The notes under the pieces were generated by a model. The model was not told the origin of the DNA, searched no databases, and saw only the letters and a list, made by a program, of their open reading frames with translations. 64,000 nucleotides of DNA from Albula goreensis (lineage: Eukaryota; Chordata; Actinopteri; Albuliformes; Albulidae): positions 14,860,131 through 14,924,130 of the forward strand of contig CM040742.1 of NCBI GenBank assembly GCA_022829145.1. The letters run 5' to 3'. This document shows positions 39,553-51,700 of the stretch, one piece after another. The stretch's first letter is position 1. Every line of letters starts with the position of its first letter. Made by a program: the position numbers and the translations under genes.

Positions 39553-39745
39553 GGAGGCAGCAGTATGGTGTGCATCCTGTATTTCTGAGGTTACCAGTTC
39601 AACTCCTAACACATTACTGTGGTACTGTTGAACAAAGCTAGTAAAGCTCATTGGTCCTTAATCGCAATGATGCTGTTCACTGGAAGGAATGCACCTTCTA
39701 GTATAGTGTGGATAAAATCCAAGACAGTGTGGATAAAGTCTAAAG
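39553..39745 (+). repeat. Decayed tRNA-derived SINE
   Basis: The head 'gggaggcagcagtatggtgt' followed by 'ggttaccagttcaactcc' (A-box and B-box regions), then 'attactgtggtactgttgaa', follow the order of a common fish SINE body. The end has two 'agtgtggataaa' phrases like the shared LINE-type tail. No clean target-site duplication was found. A degenerate, old copy. Confidence 0.55.
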
Positions 39746-40373
39746 ATTCCACTGTTGGAACATTGAGGAAAAGGTAAGAAAGAGTAATAGGCCCTTTTGC
39801 CACAGTAAAATAGAACTATGGTTCTTCACTCTGGAACAGAGTTTAAGTTTAAGTATTCAAAGAACTATAGAATGTTTATTGTTACAATCCCAACCAACTC
39901 ACATGACCAGACATCACATTGTACAGAATTACATCATGACATGTTAACTACACAAATTTGCTTCAGTCACACAGGAACTAAATTTTTTTTTTATGGAATT
40001 TGTTTTTGCCTTCTCTGTCACCACAAGTCAGAAGCTATTGAGTATACCGTGTATTTTTATTCTTACTTCATTGGAAATCAACCTAGCAAATCAATCAATA
40101 TTTTTGCTTAAACTTGACCCACAATAAAATGCATGTTCTCTATCTCTCCAAACAGAGTTTTGGTCCGTTTATAAAGACAAAACTAAGGCTTAAGTCGAAT
40201 CAAACACACACTTTTAGTCTCTTTAAGGACATATGCATTTCAATCAAACTAGAATTTACAACCAAAGTTTCTTTGAGTATTTTCTATTTTCCTGGAATCA
40301 AGAAAGCATCTTTGGAATGAAAACGTTCTTCTAATTTTAAACAAGAGCAGCATATGCACTAATAAATAAAATT

Positions 40374-40435
40374 TTTATTGAGTTCCAGATTCCCTTAAAG
40401 AACTTGTTTGATTGGGCTTTGGCCGAACATTTATT
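40374..40435 (-). promoter_or_regulatory. Poly(A) signals for arl3l1
   Basis: On the minus strand AATAAA occurs at 40435-40430 and again at 40379-40374, about 220 and 275 bases after the arl3l1 stop. Either could end the transcript. Confidence 0.45.
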
Positions 40436-40652
40436 TTTTTTTAGGTGAAAGTTAGATGGACACTGATGTAATCCAAGTGTCCGAAACCACCTTGTCACAT
40501 TTTTAGGTATTTTCAGGGGTGGGGGAGTTTTAAGAGGAATTTTGAAAAAAAAAAAAAAAAAGTCATTAATCTTATTATATTTACAACAGAGTAATAAAAG
40601 ATAACCACAATGTGTTAAAAAATGAAGAGGGACTGTTTTGCACAGTGGAGCT

Positions 40653-43600
40653 TTAGGTTGTTTTCTTCGCATTCAGAATGTTGCTACTGATCCAATTCAT
40701 GCCATCCTGCCAGAAAAACAAAGACAAACATATTTAATCAATCAATCAATGTAAAATTGATCTAAAAATCAATATAAAATGGGACTGTACAAAAACCATG
40801 CTATAAATCTATGATTATAAATTATGCCATCCTTCTGCAACTCCCAGATTTCAAAAGATGTGGAAATGCCACGAAAAAAAGTCACTGGGGAGATTCTCAA
40901 CACATACTCAACATGTGCCAGACACATGCCCCTTGTGTGGGAACAGGATCTCTCAAAGCCTTAAAGAACACCATTTCTCATATACAACAGCATGTCTTAT
41001 CAGTACCCAGACTCAGAATGTAATGTATACGGATATTCTATTCCACAATGGTTACAAATGATAACACAAGTCTAGAATAATGTCATGATATTGATAAAAT
41101 CGTCTTTGCCTTTTTCCAATGTTCAATGTTAGTGGAGCCACCAGGTCTTCCTGAGGCCATTTTGCCTGAATCCTATTTGGAGCAATTGAATGACTGACGT
41201 TAAAAGTGAATAAACTGACATTAACCTGACGTTTATGATACTATTTGGCCAGATCCATAAAATACATCTCAGGATGGATTTTTTTTCCATAGAACAGCCA
41301 GTCATATTAATCCTTATAATGAAAGGTGAACAAGACTCGTTTTTATGGGTCAATATATGAGAGGTTACAGAGATACAGTACATGTTTCACCAGGCTTTAC
41401 AGAATTGACTTCTGTCTTTAAAAATGAGACCAGGATCTAGTTATGTAGAATGATTATGAAAGTTCGGGGATTATATTACATTAATAACATATTACTTTGT
41501 ACAATATTACACCACTCAAGTGGTTGTTCCTGCCTCTATATTATCTAATTAATCTCTTATCTCATGAAAGAAATATCATCAAGTATGAGTGAAATTAAAC
41601 CAATCCAAATGCATCGAATGTGAGGTAGGTGGAACTGTTCTACATGTTAGATAGGTGTTATCACCTGTGATTTCCATGTAGCTCTTCTTGGAGAGCAGAG
41701 TGAATATGATGGGTAGCTCAGGTGTGAATAGGTGGAGTTACCACATGTGCTGATGCTACAGGTCAGCCAGAATCTGACAACAATTTCCAACATGTTGCAA
41801 TACATGTCCTCTTATACACTAAAAATGTGCATGTATCAAGTGCATCCTGAAAACTCACCTCTTCAGGATGCACCTCTCGCCATTCCTTCCTAGCTCTTTG
41901 ATAAAGCCATAGTTTTACTAGTAGTCATCTTCTAATTTTGCTGTTCTGGTTATGGTTGTTGTTGTTGTTGATGGTTTTTGTTTCTTTAACATTCACAGGG
42001 TTATACTCTATGCTTGCACTGCCCTTCCTGGCACTTGGGACTTTTACCCCTCTCTAGGACTTTTAGCACTATCATCCCTGACTTCATGCACTGTTGAGTC
42101 ACTCTGGGCAAAATTCCTATAATGTAATGTAATGTATTGTACTATCCTGTTTACAATATTACAGAGCAAAGAGAGCTTTATTTTTCAGTTTAGCTTTGTG
42201 ATCCACCCTCTGCTTTGGTTTGTTTTAGACATAAGACCTCTGTCCCGTTGGTGCCCACCTGCACGCCCTCCCCAGACAATGCAGAGCAGGCTTGGATCTG
42301 CCACTTCCTGTCCCGGTACGTGTGCAGGTTCAGCCCCTCGGCGATCTCACTGGCCGGCGATGCTGTGGCCAGATCCTGCTTGTTGGCGAAGATGAGCACG
42401 GGCACACCCTTCATGTTCTCCTCATCGATCAGCTCAGAGAGCTCCTGTGCTCGGAGGAAAAGGCAGGAAAAATGATGACATCCATCGCTATCTGGAAGTC
42501 AGGTTGTGGAAGGACTTTTGTGCATAGCTCAGTCATGAACTCTATAACAAATATTAATCCACTGGATTTCCCCTCTGTGTTATTTCATCTTGTCACAGAA
42601 GGGTGATTAGGGCTTTGTGAACTGAAAGATAAATGTTAAACCAAAAATAAAAACATTCAAAGAAATTCAGCCCATTTTTATTGGAGACCTGGAGGATATT
42701 TGCTTACCAGGCCTGTCTCCTCGAAGCGCTTTTTGTCTGCACTGTCTATAACGTAGATCTGAAAGAAAAAGAAACTTCAGATTGGCTTTCACAAAGACAT
42801 CCTTGGATTAAATCATATTTTCATTAAAACTATGATTAATGCTTTTAACTCCTGAAAACTCCCTGTAAATTTAAGTATTGCATGAGACTGCACTTTTCAA
42901 ATATTTGCTGCTCACCAACAAATCTGTGTTCTCCAAGTACTTCTTCCAGAATGAGCGGATCTTGCGCTGTCCACCAATGTCCCACACATTCAGTTTCATA
43001 CCATTGGAGGCCACACTTTTAATGTTAAAGCCCTGAAAGAGCAAGCAAAAAAAGAGACATTAAATGGAATTACAATGATTTATAGCTCATTTGATGCTAT
43101 AGCATACTTAATAAAGCTTTAATAATTGTGTTATACATCATTACCCTGTTGAAAATACAGTAGCTTGCTCTCATAAACAATGTAATCCCATCTTGATGCT
43201 GCGAGCTAGAGGCTAGCTCAGGACTATTCAGAACCATTCCAATCAGCACTTCTCATTCTTGTGGCTTGGTACGGGCAATTACAATGCACTCACAGAGAAA
43301 CTGTTTGAAATTAATGTTTTTGGGACAGTTTACTTAAATGTATGTCAGTAATAACACAACAAAGAATTATATAAATTGCACTAAATATCCTCACTGTGCT
43401 TCAATCAATGACTACAACTCCGCTGCTTCGCTACCCAAACCAATTTCTCCTTTTCTCTGTTATTTGAGCTATGGACAAGCGACTAAAACGGTGTGCATAC
43501 ATAACAATGTGTTGCAGCTTCGATTTTTCAACATGATTATGAAAGTTGATTCAAGCAAATGATTCATTAAATGAAGCACTTTGTAAGAGTGACATTTTAA

Positions 43601-46600
43601 ACTGTTAAAATTGGGGAATAGCTCAAAGTGTTGAGTAAACAAACCCTGTTGCAAATGCTAAATACAAGATTCTTCACATCATGAGGGTTCAGGTCTGAGT
43701 TTTTTTTTTCAGATTGAAAATGCCAATCAGTACGCCTCACCATCCACAAAAAATACTGTTCCACAGATTCACAAAAACTATGAAAGCAAAAGTTCACAGT
43801 ACTTTTCATAACACATGACAACCGTTTTTTCACATCTTCATAATATATCTTTTGTAGCCTTTCATTTATAGCTATTATGTTTTTGCTCAGTTTAAAACTA
43901 CAGTTAAACTCCAAACTATATATATATATAATAATCTTTTCATCTCCTAAACAATATACAATCCTAAAATACCCAATGATTTCACATTTTAAATCACATC
44001 GTATTTTTAGTCGCCTTGCTCGCACCCTCCTGCTTCCCTGACCTGAGTGTGTTAAGTAATCTTCAACCCAAGGGATTACAGTCCCAGCCCCCATCTTTAT
44101 TATTAGTGTGCCCCCCTTTCCCAAAGAACTGCTGAGTTGTTATGTAAGTGCTATCTTCCATATGGTGTACAGTCACACACACAATGCTGGTCATGTGATT
44201 TGATTTAATTTTGTTTATATGGGTCAGTGCCTGACCCTGAGTTCACTGCAGTTAGAAGCCAGCATGTTGCTCTCAAAGGTAATTGCTGGCTGCTAATAGT
44301 TGAGTCCTCTTACTAATGCGCTTTTTGTTCAGTTGAAGCACAGTTCCTGTTATCTTGGCTATCTTATGCCTATCCTTTGTTCTTGGTTCTCCTGTGATAC
44401 AAAGGTAATCCATAACAATAACAATAATCATAAAAAACAATGCCCACTGCCATATACTGTATGAGCAGCAGATTACTTTACATCTCTTATTCCATTTACA
44501 TAAAGACAATATATACAATTTATAACAACTGCACAACTTTGGAACAAAACAAGACAGCAGTCAATATGGACTCACTAAAATGTGATGGATATGAAAATAT
44601 TACCCAGTAAGAGTATATTTCTTTGATGTTCACAAAATATTTAATATGGAATGGATACATGTTCTCCTGTTCACACCTGTTCGCAGCTTTAGCTACAGTT
44701 TAAACAATGTGTTTTGCTGATTTCCCCTCCCCTCTCTTATCTATAATGACCTTGCCCTGCTGATCCATGTTGATCTGTACTCAGGTCCCTGATGGCGCAA
44801 TTTGGAAAGTGTGCCACACCCTGGTGAAGACTGCCCTTGGCACCATGGAACTGTCCTGTGTACATTCCTGGAAAGCAGAAAATCTTCTGCATCTATGTTT
44901 ACCTTTCTTCTGATTAATTTAGCTGGTTGTCCTCACACAGAAATGGACAGTGACTGTGCCAGTCTCCGGAGATGATAATAGGCTATGCCTATTTCAGTCT
45001 AAGTCAGTGTACAGACTATGTAGGAGGATAGTTGTGCCTTTAAAATCCCACTTCCTCATCCTGATGTTTTCTTAGTGTTTACTGTGTATTTTTAAAATGG
45101 TGTTGCACAATGATGTAAGTCTGAAAATTGACAGGTCAGAAAAAGCACTTTGGCCATGAAAGTAAATTGTCCTACTTCCTACTCAAGCAATTTGCCATGG
45201 TCCATGATGTATGTTCTTGCACATATTACAGATGTGATGTAGCGATCCTGTTTATAAATCTACAAAGCAAGTGAAGGGGTGTGACTTTTCCAGCTATTTC
45301 CATGAATTCCTACACCACCTCTCTCTGCTTCAGTTTTATGGATATGTCTTCATGTAAAATCAGGAAGCGCTGTTTGGAATGGCTTTGTTTCCTCAGCATG
45401 AAGGCCCCTCTTATGTTAAAGGCATCCAACAAGCTGGTGGTCAGCACTATCTGAGTGTACAGATTTGTGCTTTGTTGTATAATAATTGCTTTGTCATTTT
45501 GAAAGTATTTATCTCTGTTAGTGGCTTCCTGGTTCCAGGCCAGAGGCTTATAGCATCAGCACACTGCTAGCCATAAAGCATATAGGGAACTAATGGGGAA
45601 CCACACAGGAAGTTTGTTTACTACAGTGTTAAATAACACACTGTTCTCCCATTGGGAAAATTCTGCCATTCAGTCTACTGAGACATAAAAGGAATAAAAC
45701 CCAGAAAAAATTACCAACTAGATAACGGTATACTTCTCTGATACTCACTAGAACATTTAATGAAACAAAAAACTAAAATTGCATTGTTAACCTTTTACAG
45801 TTTTAATCGCAGTTTACAAATACATGTATTTAGGAAGCATTTAAACTAAATAAAATGCATTTGCTTCACTTTTGCCCATCCCTGACCAAGATGGGGGAAA
45901 CATATGTTGCACAGGGGTATAAACTGTCCAAAAAAGAGGTAAGGAGTCCATAGTATTTATGAAATACATATTTGAAAAATGTTGATTGTTTTAAACCAGA
46001 TGTTGGACATGGATAACTAAAATATGAATGTTGTTTTTTGATTCCGTGGTGTATCTGTCCTTCTTTTGTGATCATCACAATCAATGACTAAAACTTTTGA
46101 ACTCAAATTATTTTAAATAAATACATTTTATTGTAAATGTGAACTTGAAATTCATCCCCTCACAACAACCACTCGCCCTGCACGATTGGTAGCTGTTGGT
46201 AGAGCGCCATGTGTGCTCATAGGAGTGATTAGTTGAAAATGGCCCACTTATTTCCTGAGCCATTTTGCCAGTGGCTATTGGTAGAGCTCCATGTGTGCTC
46301 CATTAGGAGTGACAGGTTTCCAACTGAGCGTTGACGCTTTCGCTTTCATTCACACACATTGCAGGGAGCACAGAGCCAACACACCAGTTTAATTACAATT
46401 TTACCTCTGTTCTAGAGGTCTGACCTCAGTTTGTACTCATGCTACCATTTTTTTATTTTCAAATATAGCGCCACACAAATTGTATTACACTTGTGTTCTG
46501 TAGGTGAGAAAGGTAGTCATCCCTTAGGCACTTCAGTCTGAATGAAACATGGCTGGCTGCAACACTCTCGTTGGGTCACTCACATAATGACTGATTCATC

Positions 46601-48691
46601 AAGTGAGTTAGTAAAGAGATAAATTCCAGAATTTACAAAAAACACTTAAATAAAGGAATCTTTGCATTGTAATCATGGTTGAGGAGGAAAGAGGGGAAGC
46701 AGAAGGGAATGAAGGGCTGGTTTTCTAGAACATCAAAGAAAAACAAACAAGACTGTTGGTCCTCCATTGTGAGTCATTTTGCTGCTGTAACGCTAAGCAG
46801 CCTCATTATGTAAGCTCTTAAAAGCCATTATCAGTGAGAGCACTACCGGTCTCAATAATCAGGGCTCTGGGCTCGCTTGAGCTTGATTCACTGCTCAGGA
46901 CGGGAGTGATGCATTGTGGGACATGCCCTCTTGAGAAAAATGACCTCTGATTGCACAGTTTAGAAAAGATTTTTCTGGGAAAGTGTGCATGTAAAATGCC
47001 AGTTCCAGCCAAACCTATTTTCTGTGTTCGCTCAGAGAAATAAAATATAAATGGAGAGTGGTGATGTGCGAGTGTATTGAAGTAGTTGGAAATGTGGCGC
47101 CCCCTCATTTGCCTTGTGACTGTGACAGAGGATAGCTGCATCAAATATGTGATATATGTAAGAATGAAGATCACAATACTTGGGAATTTTCTTTCGGAGG
47201 AAGTCAGAAAATTGACTTTTACGCCCAGAACAAACTCTTGGATTTGGATCATTGTGTAGTATCCTTTTCAAACTACAGGACACTAGCTGAAAACCATCTG
47301 GATGAGTCAAGTGGGCCTTGAAGTTAATCTAAACAAAGAGATCAGGGAATAACTAATGTAAATCTGTGATTACATTTGTGTTTGGGACTCACTTGTGTTG
47401 GGGTAATGGTGTTCACATCTTCAGAGGCAAGCTTCCTCAGCAGGGTGGTTTTGCCAGCATTATCCAAACCCAGAAGCACTATCCTTAACTCCTGTTCTGT
47501 GGTTCCCTTCAGCTTCTGAATGACTGAAAACAAGCCCTGAGAAAAACACACATGCACTGTTATGAACAACATAAGAACAAGAGAGCGGGCCATTTTAACA
47601 ATCCACACTTTCAGAAAAAAAGGGTTCCTCATTTTATCCCCATGGAGTAACCATGAAAGTGTTTTACTTTCTTGAGCTTTTGCCTTAACTTTCCATCATG
47701 CTGATGTTATTCAGCATCATATTATTATTATTATTATTATTTAACTAAATTATATTTAACTAAAGACTTGGGCCTAAAAAAAATCTCAATTGTACTATAA
47801 ACTGTCAGCCACCCACCATGAGTTTGTCTATAACAAATAATAATTAATATTGTATATATGAAAGTGACACTAATTAGTGCTGAGAGCTCTATATTACACA
47901 TTGTCTTTCTTTGTGAAACTCTTCAGACTCTTCAAACCCTTGGTTCAGGCATGCTTTTTGGCCTTTCTGAACAAAAATCAAGAATCAAAGACGACTGTCT
48001 CTTGCTGTACAGGGATAGAATCACCCAGCACAATACAAATACATTGAGACAAACACAGAGTAACAAATAAACAACCTTTACAACCTTTCACTGTTAATTA
48101 TGATGACAAAAATATGGTACAGCCATGTATCTCTCTGAACTACCAGTATCCACTCTTCAATTTTGTCTATTGTTCAAATGGAATGATTATTTACTAAAAC
48201 CAGTATATATCAATACAGACAGACTTGCTTCAGAATTAAATTACAAATTCTCAGAAATAGTTCCTTTCACGTAACTAACTGATTTGATAAGATTAAGGGG
48301 AACAAGGCCAGTTCCAAGCTCTTACATCTGTATGACGGGTAAATAGACCCTCAACTTCAGACAGCAACTTTAAGCTTGAAATAATTAAACAATACAAATG
48401 GACCAAAATGACTGAACTGTCCCTCTTGAGACCTTGATTATTAAGATAACAGAAGGACTATTGATGACCATCAGAATAAAATGAGGTTCTTTGAGACGCT
48501 TATGTTGAGAGCAGGCCGTTCTATGCCTCCTAAAACCGCATTTTGTTTTGGATAGATTAATTGAGTCTTAAACTCCATTTTAAATCTTTCTTGTTTCCCT
48601 TTATCACCCCTGGTTGTTACACACACAAATGCACACACATACACACACACAACACCAAAATATTTGACTCCCCCGACACCCCCCCCTCCCA

Positions 48692-48729
<38 letters not shown>

Positions 48730-48751
48730 CTACCTTTTGTACTTCTCCCAT
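40653..48751 (-). CDS. arl3l1: ARL3-like small GTPase (fish arl3l1 type), complete
   Basis: Six coding exons on the minus strand: 48751-48734 (MGEVQK), 47536-47393, 43032-42916, 42758-42708, 42444-42259 and 40706-40653 (TAA). All are GT-AG; total 570 nt, 189 aa; human ARL3 is 182. GTPase motifs: P-loop GLDNAGKT (29-36), switch I TPTQGFN (51-57), WDIGGQ (71-76), NKQD (131-134) and CSAL (163-166). The N-terminal [17 protein letters not shown] is longer than and unlike mammalian ARL3 (MGLLSILRKLK) but agrees with what I recall of the fish-specific ARL3-like paralogue. ARL3 releases lipidated cargo from UNC119 and PDE6D carriers, notably for cilia; the same role here is inferred. Exon 2 has a near-identical inverted copy at 34804-35319. 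Intron 1 opens with a GU repeat. The gene is head-to-head with rgs14. The class is sure; the exact paralogue name is less so. Confidence 0.95.
41838..42140 (+). repeat. Fragment of a LINE 3' end
   Basis: In one plus-strand frame the fragment begins [14 protein letters not shown]; the LKTHLF phrase is typical of the C-terminus of fish L2/Rex-type LINE reverse-transcriptase ORFs. It is followed by a T/C-rich body and a tail 'actctgggcaaaattc' plus an ATGTA-type repeat (42119-42137), as in LINE/SINE 3' ends. Only the 3' end is present, as for a 5'-truncated insertion. It lies in the last intron of arl3l1, antisense to the gene. Confidence 0.55.
46190..46327. repeat. Imperfect tandem duplication, about 83-bp period
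   Basis: Two similar blocks (46190-46241 and 46273-46327) share 'ttggtagag(c/t)gccatgtgtgctc'-like sequence and 'aggagtga'. They differ at many sites and by short indels. They lie in arl3l1 intron 2. Confidence 0.6.
47206..47726 (-). repeat. Parental copy of the inverted duplication (arl3l1 exon 2 region)
   Basis: This is the arl3l1-resident arm: exon 2 (47536-47393) with about 190 bases on each side. It is the reverse complement of 34804-35319 with roughly 99% identity over the core. It sits between the other five exons of the gene, so it is taken as the source. Confidence 0.93.
48691..48723. repeat. (CA)n microsatellite inside arl3l1 intron 1
   Basis: About 15 CA units on the plus strand. 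In arl3l1 transcript sense this is a GU repeat that begins about ten bases after the exon 1 splice donor (GTAGGTGTGAGTG then GT repeats). Confidence 0.95.
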
Positions 48752-51700
48752 AGTGAATAACTTTCTGAGGAAGAATGACAGACGTAGCTACATTCTACAG
48801 TGAGTCCCACAGGTGAGCTGCTCAGGACAGCCGGACCCCCCGCAGTGAAGCTGCTTCGCTCCTCGTCCTCCCAAAGGAGGCGGAGTCCTGTTTCACATCG
48901 CCTCTTTGGCTGCTCGGAGGTGGAGGATTAGTAGGCTACAATTAGCCCAACTCTTCCCTTCTACCCTCTTCCTTCCCTGAGTCCCCCGCTCCAGCTCACC
49001 CCCCCACCCCCAACACAGTATTAAAGATTTACCTGGATTATCCCTCTGCCACCTGCCACCTGCCACAGAGGAAAACCTCAGAGGCCAACTGACACTGCCA
49101 CACACAGCCACACAGCAGAAAACAGAGCCCTTTTTTCCTTTCTGTTCTACCCTTTCTTTTGTCTAACTGGCCATCCTGATTAAATAAATACATAAATACA
49201 TGCATCCTTTCTCTGCTGTCCCTTTCACCTTTGTATAGTGCCAAGACTTATTTACTTGAGTCTTTGGTTGTAAAGACTGAGGTTGATGTCCATAATTTCC
49301 AATCACCTTAAATGTGGCACAACTGTAACTGTTGTACCTTCAGTCAGTATTTCCTTCACATGTTCACATCTGAACTTACCTTCTCTTAATGTCATATTAA
49401 GTCTTTAATGTCAGAAGCCTTTGGCAGAAGATCTTGGGTAGAAGTGTGTATCACACAGGGATTATATTTTTAGAATTCCTTTGGTGACAGTGTCTGTCAT
49501 CTGTGGGGCCTACAGCATTTGTGATTGTGCTACTAGCCTACTAGACTGAGCACCAGCCACACCTTAATACTTCTCACTGATCAAACCGGAACATTCCTCT
49601 TACCTGCACACACTTCATTCACAGAGGCCACTGCCCTTTAGAAAAGTGTCATAGCAACTTTAATAAGCATGTCAAACTAAGGCCTCATCCAAGGAGCTGT
49701 GTCTTCAACAGCACTCCAAGAGCTCTATCTACCATGCTGAAGTATGAGAGTTTTATTCATTCCACAGGGAAGGTCATCTGTTACCTAATGGTAATTTACT
49801 TTTTCCAGGAGTTCTCTCATCCAAATGTTGACCAAGCCCAAACCCACTTAGCTTCCACAGACTACCATGAGAAGGGTACATGGGTACATGATGGTATGGC
49901 TGCTGGCTTGTTCTGAAAAGGGAAGTTTTCAGGCTTCCAGTTTTGTTGCTCCTGTTCCAGGCTCAGCTCTGCTCCAGAAACATCCTCCCAGCACTGTCAT
50001 GCTACTCTCAGGGCCCAATACTGCCCCTATTGCCCTTTGGTAGAAACAAAAGCTTCTGTTTTACAAATTGAGTGCTGGGATTGACAGCAGCAGCTCAGCA
50101 GACACTGTGCACTGCCCTCCTCATCAAGAACCAAATCTACATTAATGTCTTCTGGGTTTGATCATGACATTGCCATCCAAAGGTTTCATTAATTTTATCT
50201 TTTTCCTGGCTGAAGAGACATATATCATTCTTCTGTCAACAGATGTCATGTTTTCTGATGTGAAAGAGCATTGCTGAATTAATTGACAATAATGAATTTC
50301 AATAAGTGATAAGAGCCTGTCCTATGTAAAACTCATTCCATGCTTGCCTCATCGTTGTCTACATATTCATTTTTATCATTCACATTGGCCAAGAAATGGA
50401 ATAGTTTATATTTAAAACCACATGGTGGCAGTAGTGTGCAATTTGTTGCCTGTATATTTATTTAAGTGTCACATGACATGGTCCAATGCAATGGGTGTGG
50501 AAGACACTTCCGTTATTTATATTATCAGCAGGGGCCATGACCCAGTCGAGCTTGCTCCACAAGCACATTACATTTAATCAGGACAGACTTTATTTTACCT
50601 TAGAGCATTCATGTTTCTATTTCAGGACATGTTTACTTGTTACCAATGAAATAGAAAATTCTGAAAGAAATGTATGATGAAAAATTAAGTATACTTTTAT
50701 CAAATGCATGTGCCCTCAAAGAAACAGAGGTGAAATGAGGATTAATGAGTTACTCTATAACACAGTGGCAGTGCCAGGGCTTGAGCCTGCTGAGAGTGTG
50801 GCTCCTGCAGACCCATGTGGAACAGCGCAACACATTAACTATAGCTCAAATGAAGCAAGGCCAGCCTCTGGGAAATCTCAGAGAAGACTTCTGTTTTCTC
50901 AATGTAAGGGGCTGAGGATGATCGTGGGATCAGATGTGTTTACCTTCACTACTGTTTAGGGATGTACCTGATTACCTGATACCTCTACAACTGTCAAACC
51001 ATTAGATACACTAGTCACAGAAGGCTGTGAGACATTGGATGTGACGGAGGGGGAAAGGAATCCCTCCTTGCTCTCTAGTGGCCACTTCTGACTAACTAGG
51101 TACCTGCAAGTGTGTGAACCAAATATATCTTTATATTCCTTCAGTGGCATAGGCAGTATGTAATGTTATGCATCTGCAATGTAGAAAGATGTGAGGGTCT
51201 GTCACCACTTTAATTTGAGGGGTTTGGAGGCTCATGTCCTTGGAGAGGCATTACTGTTGTACATTTGAGTTAATTTCATCTCCACACATCCAACTTTCCA
51301 AATGAGCAAAAACCTAATCTTATGCTTGTCAGCCTTTATGGGGAGGCATTGAACTTCTAATGATCATGGTCCCTTTGGAGGTTAATTGTTTTTATATAAC
51401 AACGTTTCAAATGTCAAAATCCCTGGAACAAAACAAATTTATTTCAATTTCCCTCTGTGTGCTGAAGGCTTCCTAAATTTAAACAAGCTGTCAAACAAAC
51501 CCTTACCTGCCTCCTCTAACACAAACCCCTGATACCCTCAAGCCAATGAGCTGTCAGTTCCAGAACAGACACTTGGTGACACAGCAATCACCTCCTGATA
51601 GACTGGTTCCATATAAATAAAGTTTTAACACCCCCAGCCGCTTCTGTGAAAAACCAGGCTGCTTGAAAACCTGGCTTCTGGCAGAAATATGATGTAGGGG

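Noticed and set aside
43597-44124. 175-codon open frame on the minus strand
   Set aside because: It lies wholly in arl3l1 intron 2, has AT-rich composition, no recognisable motif and no supporting splice sites.
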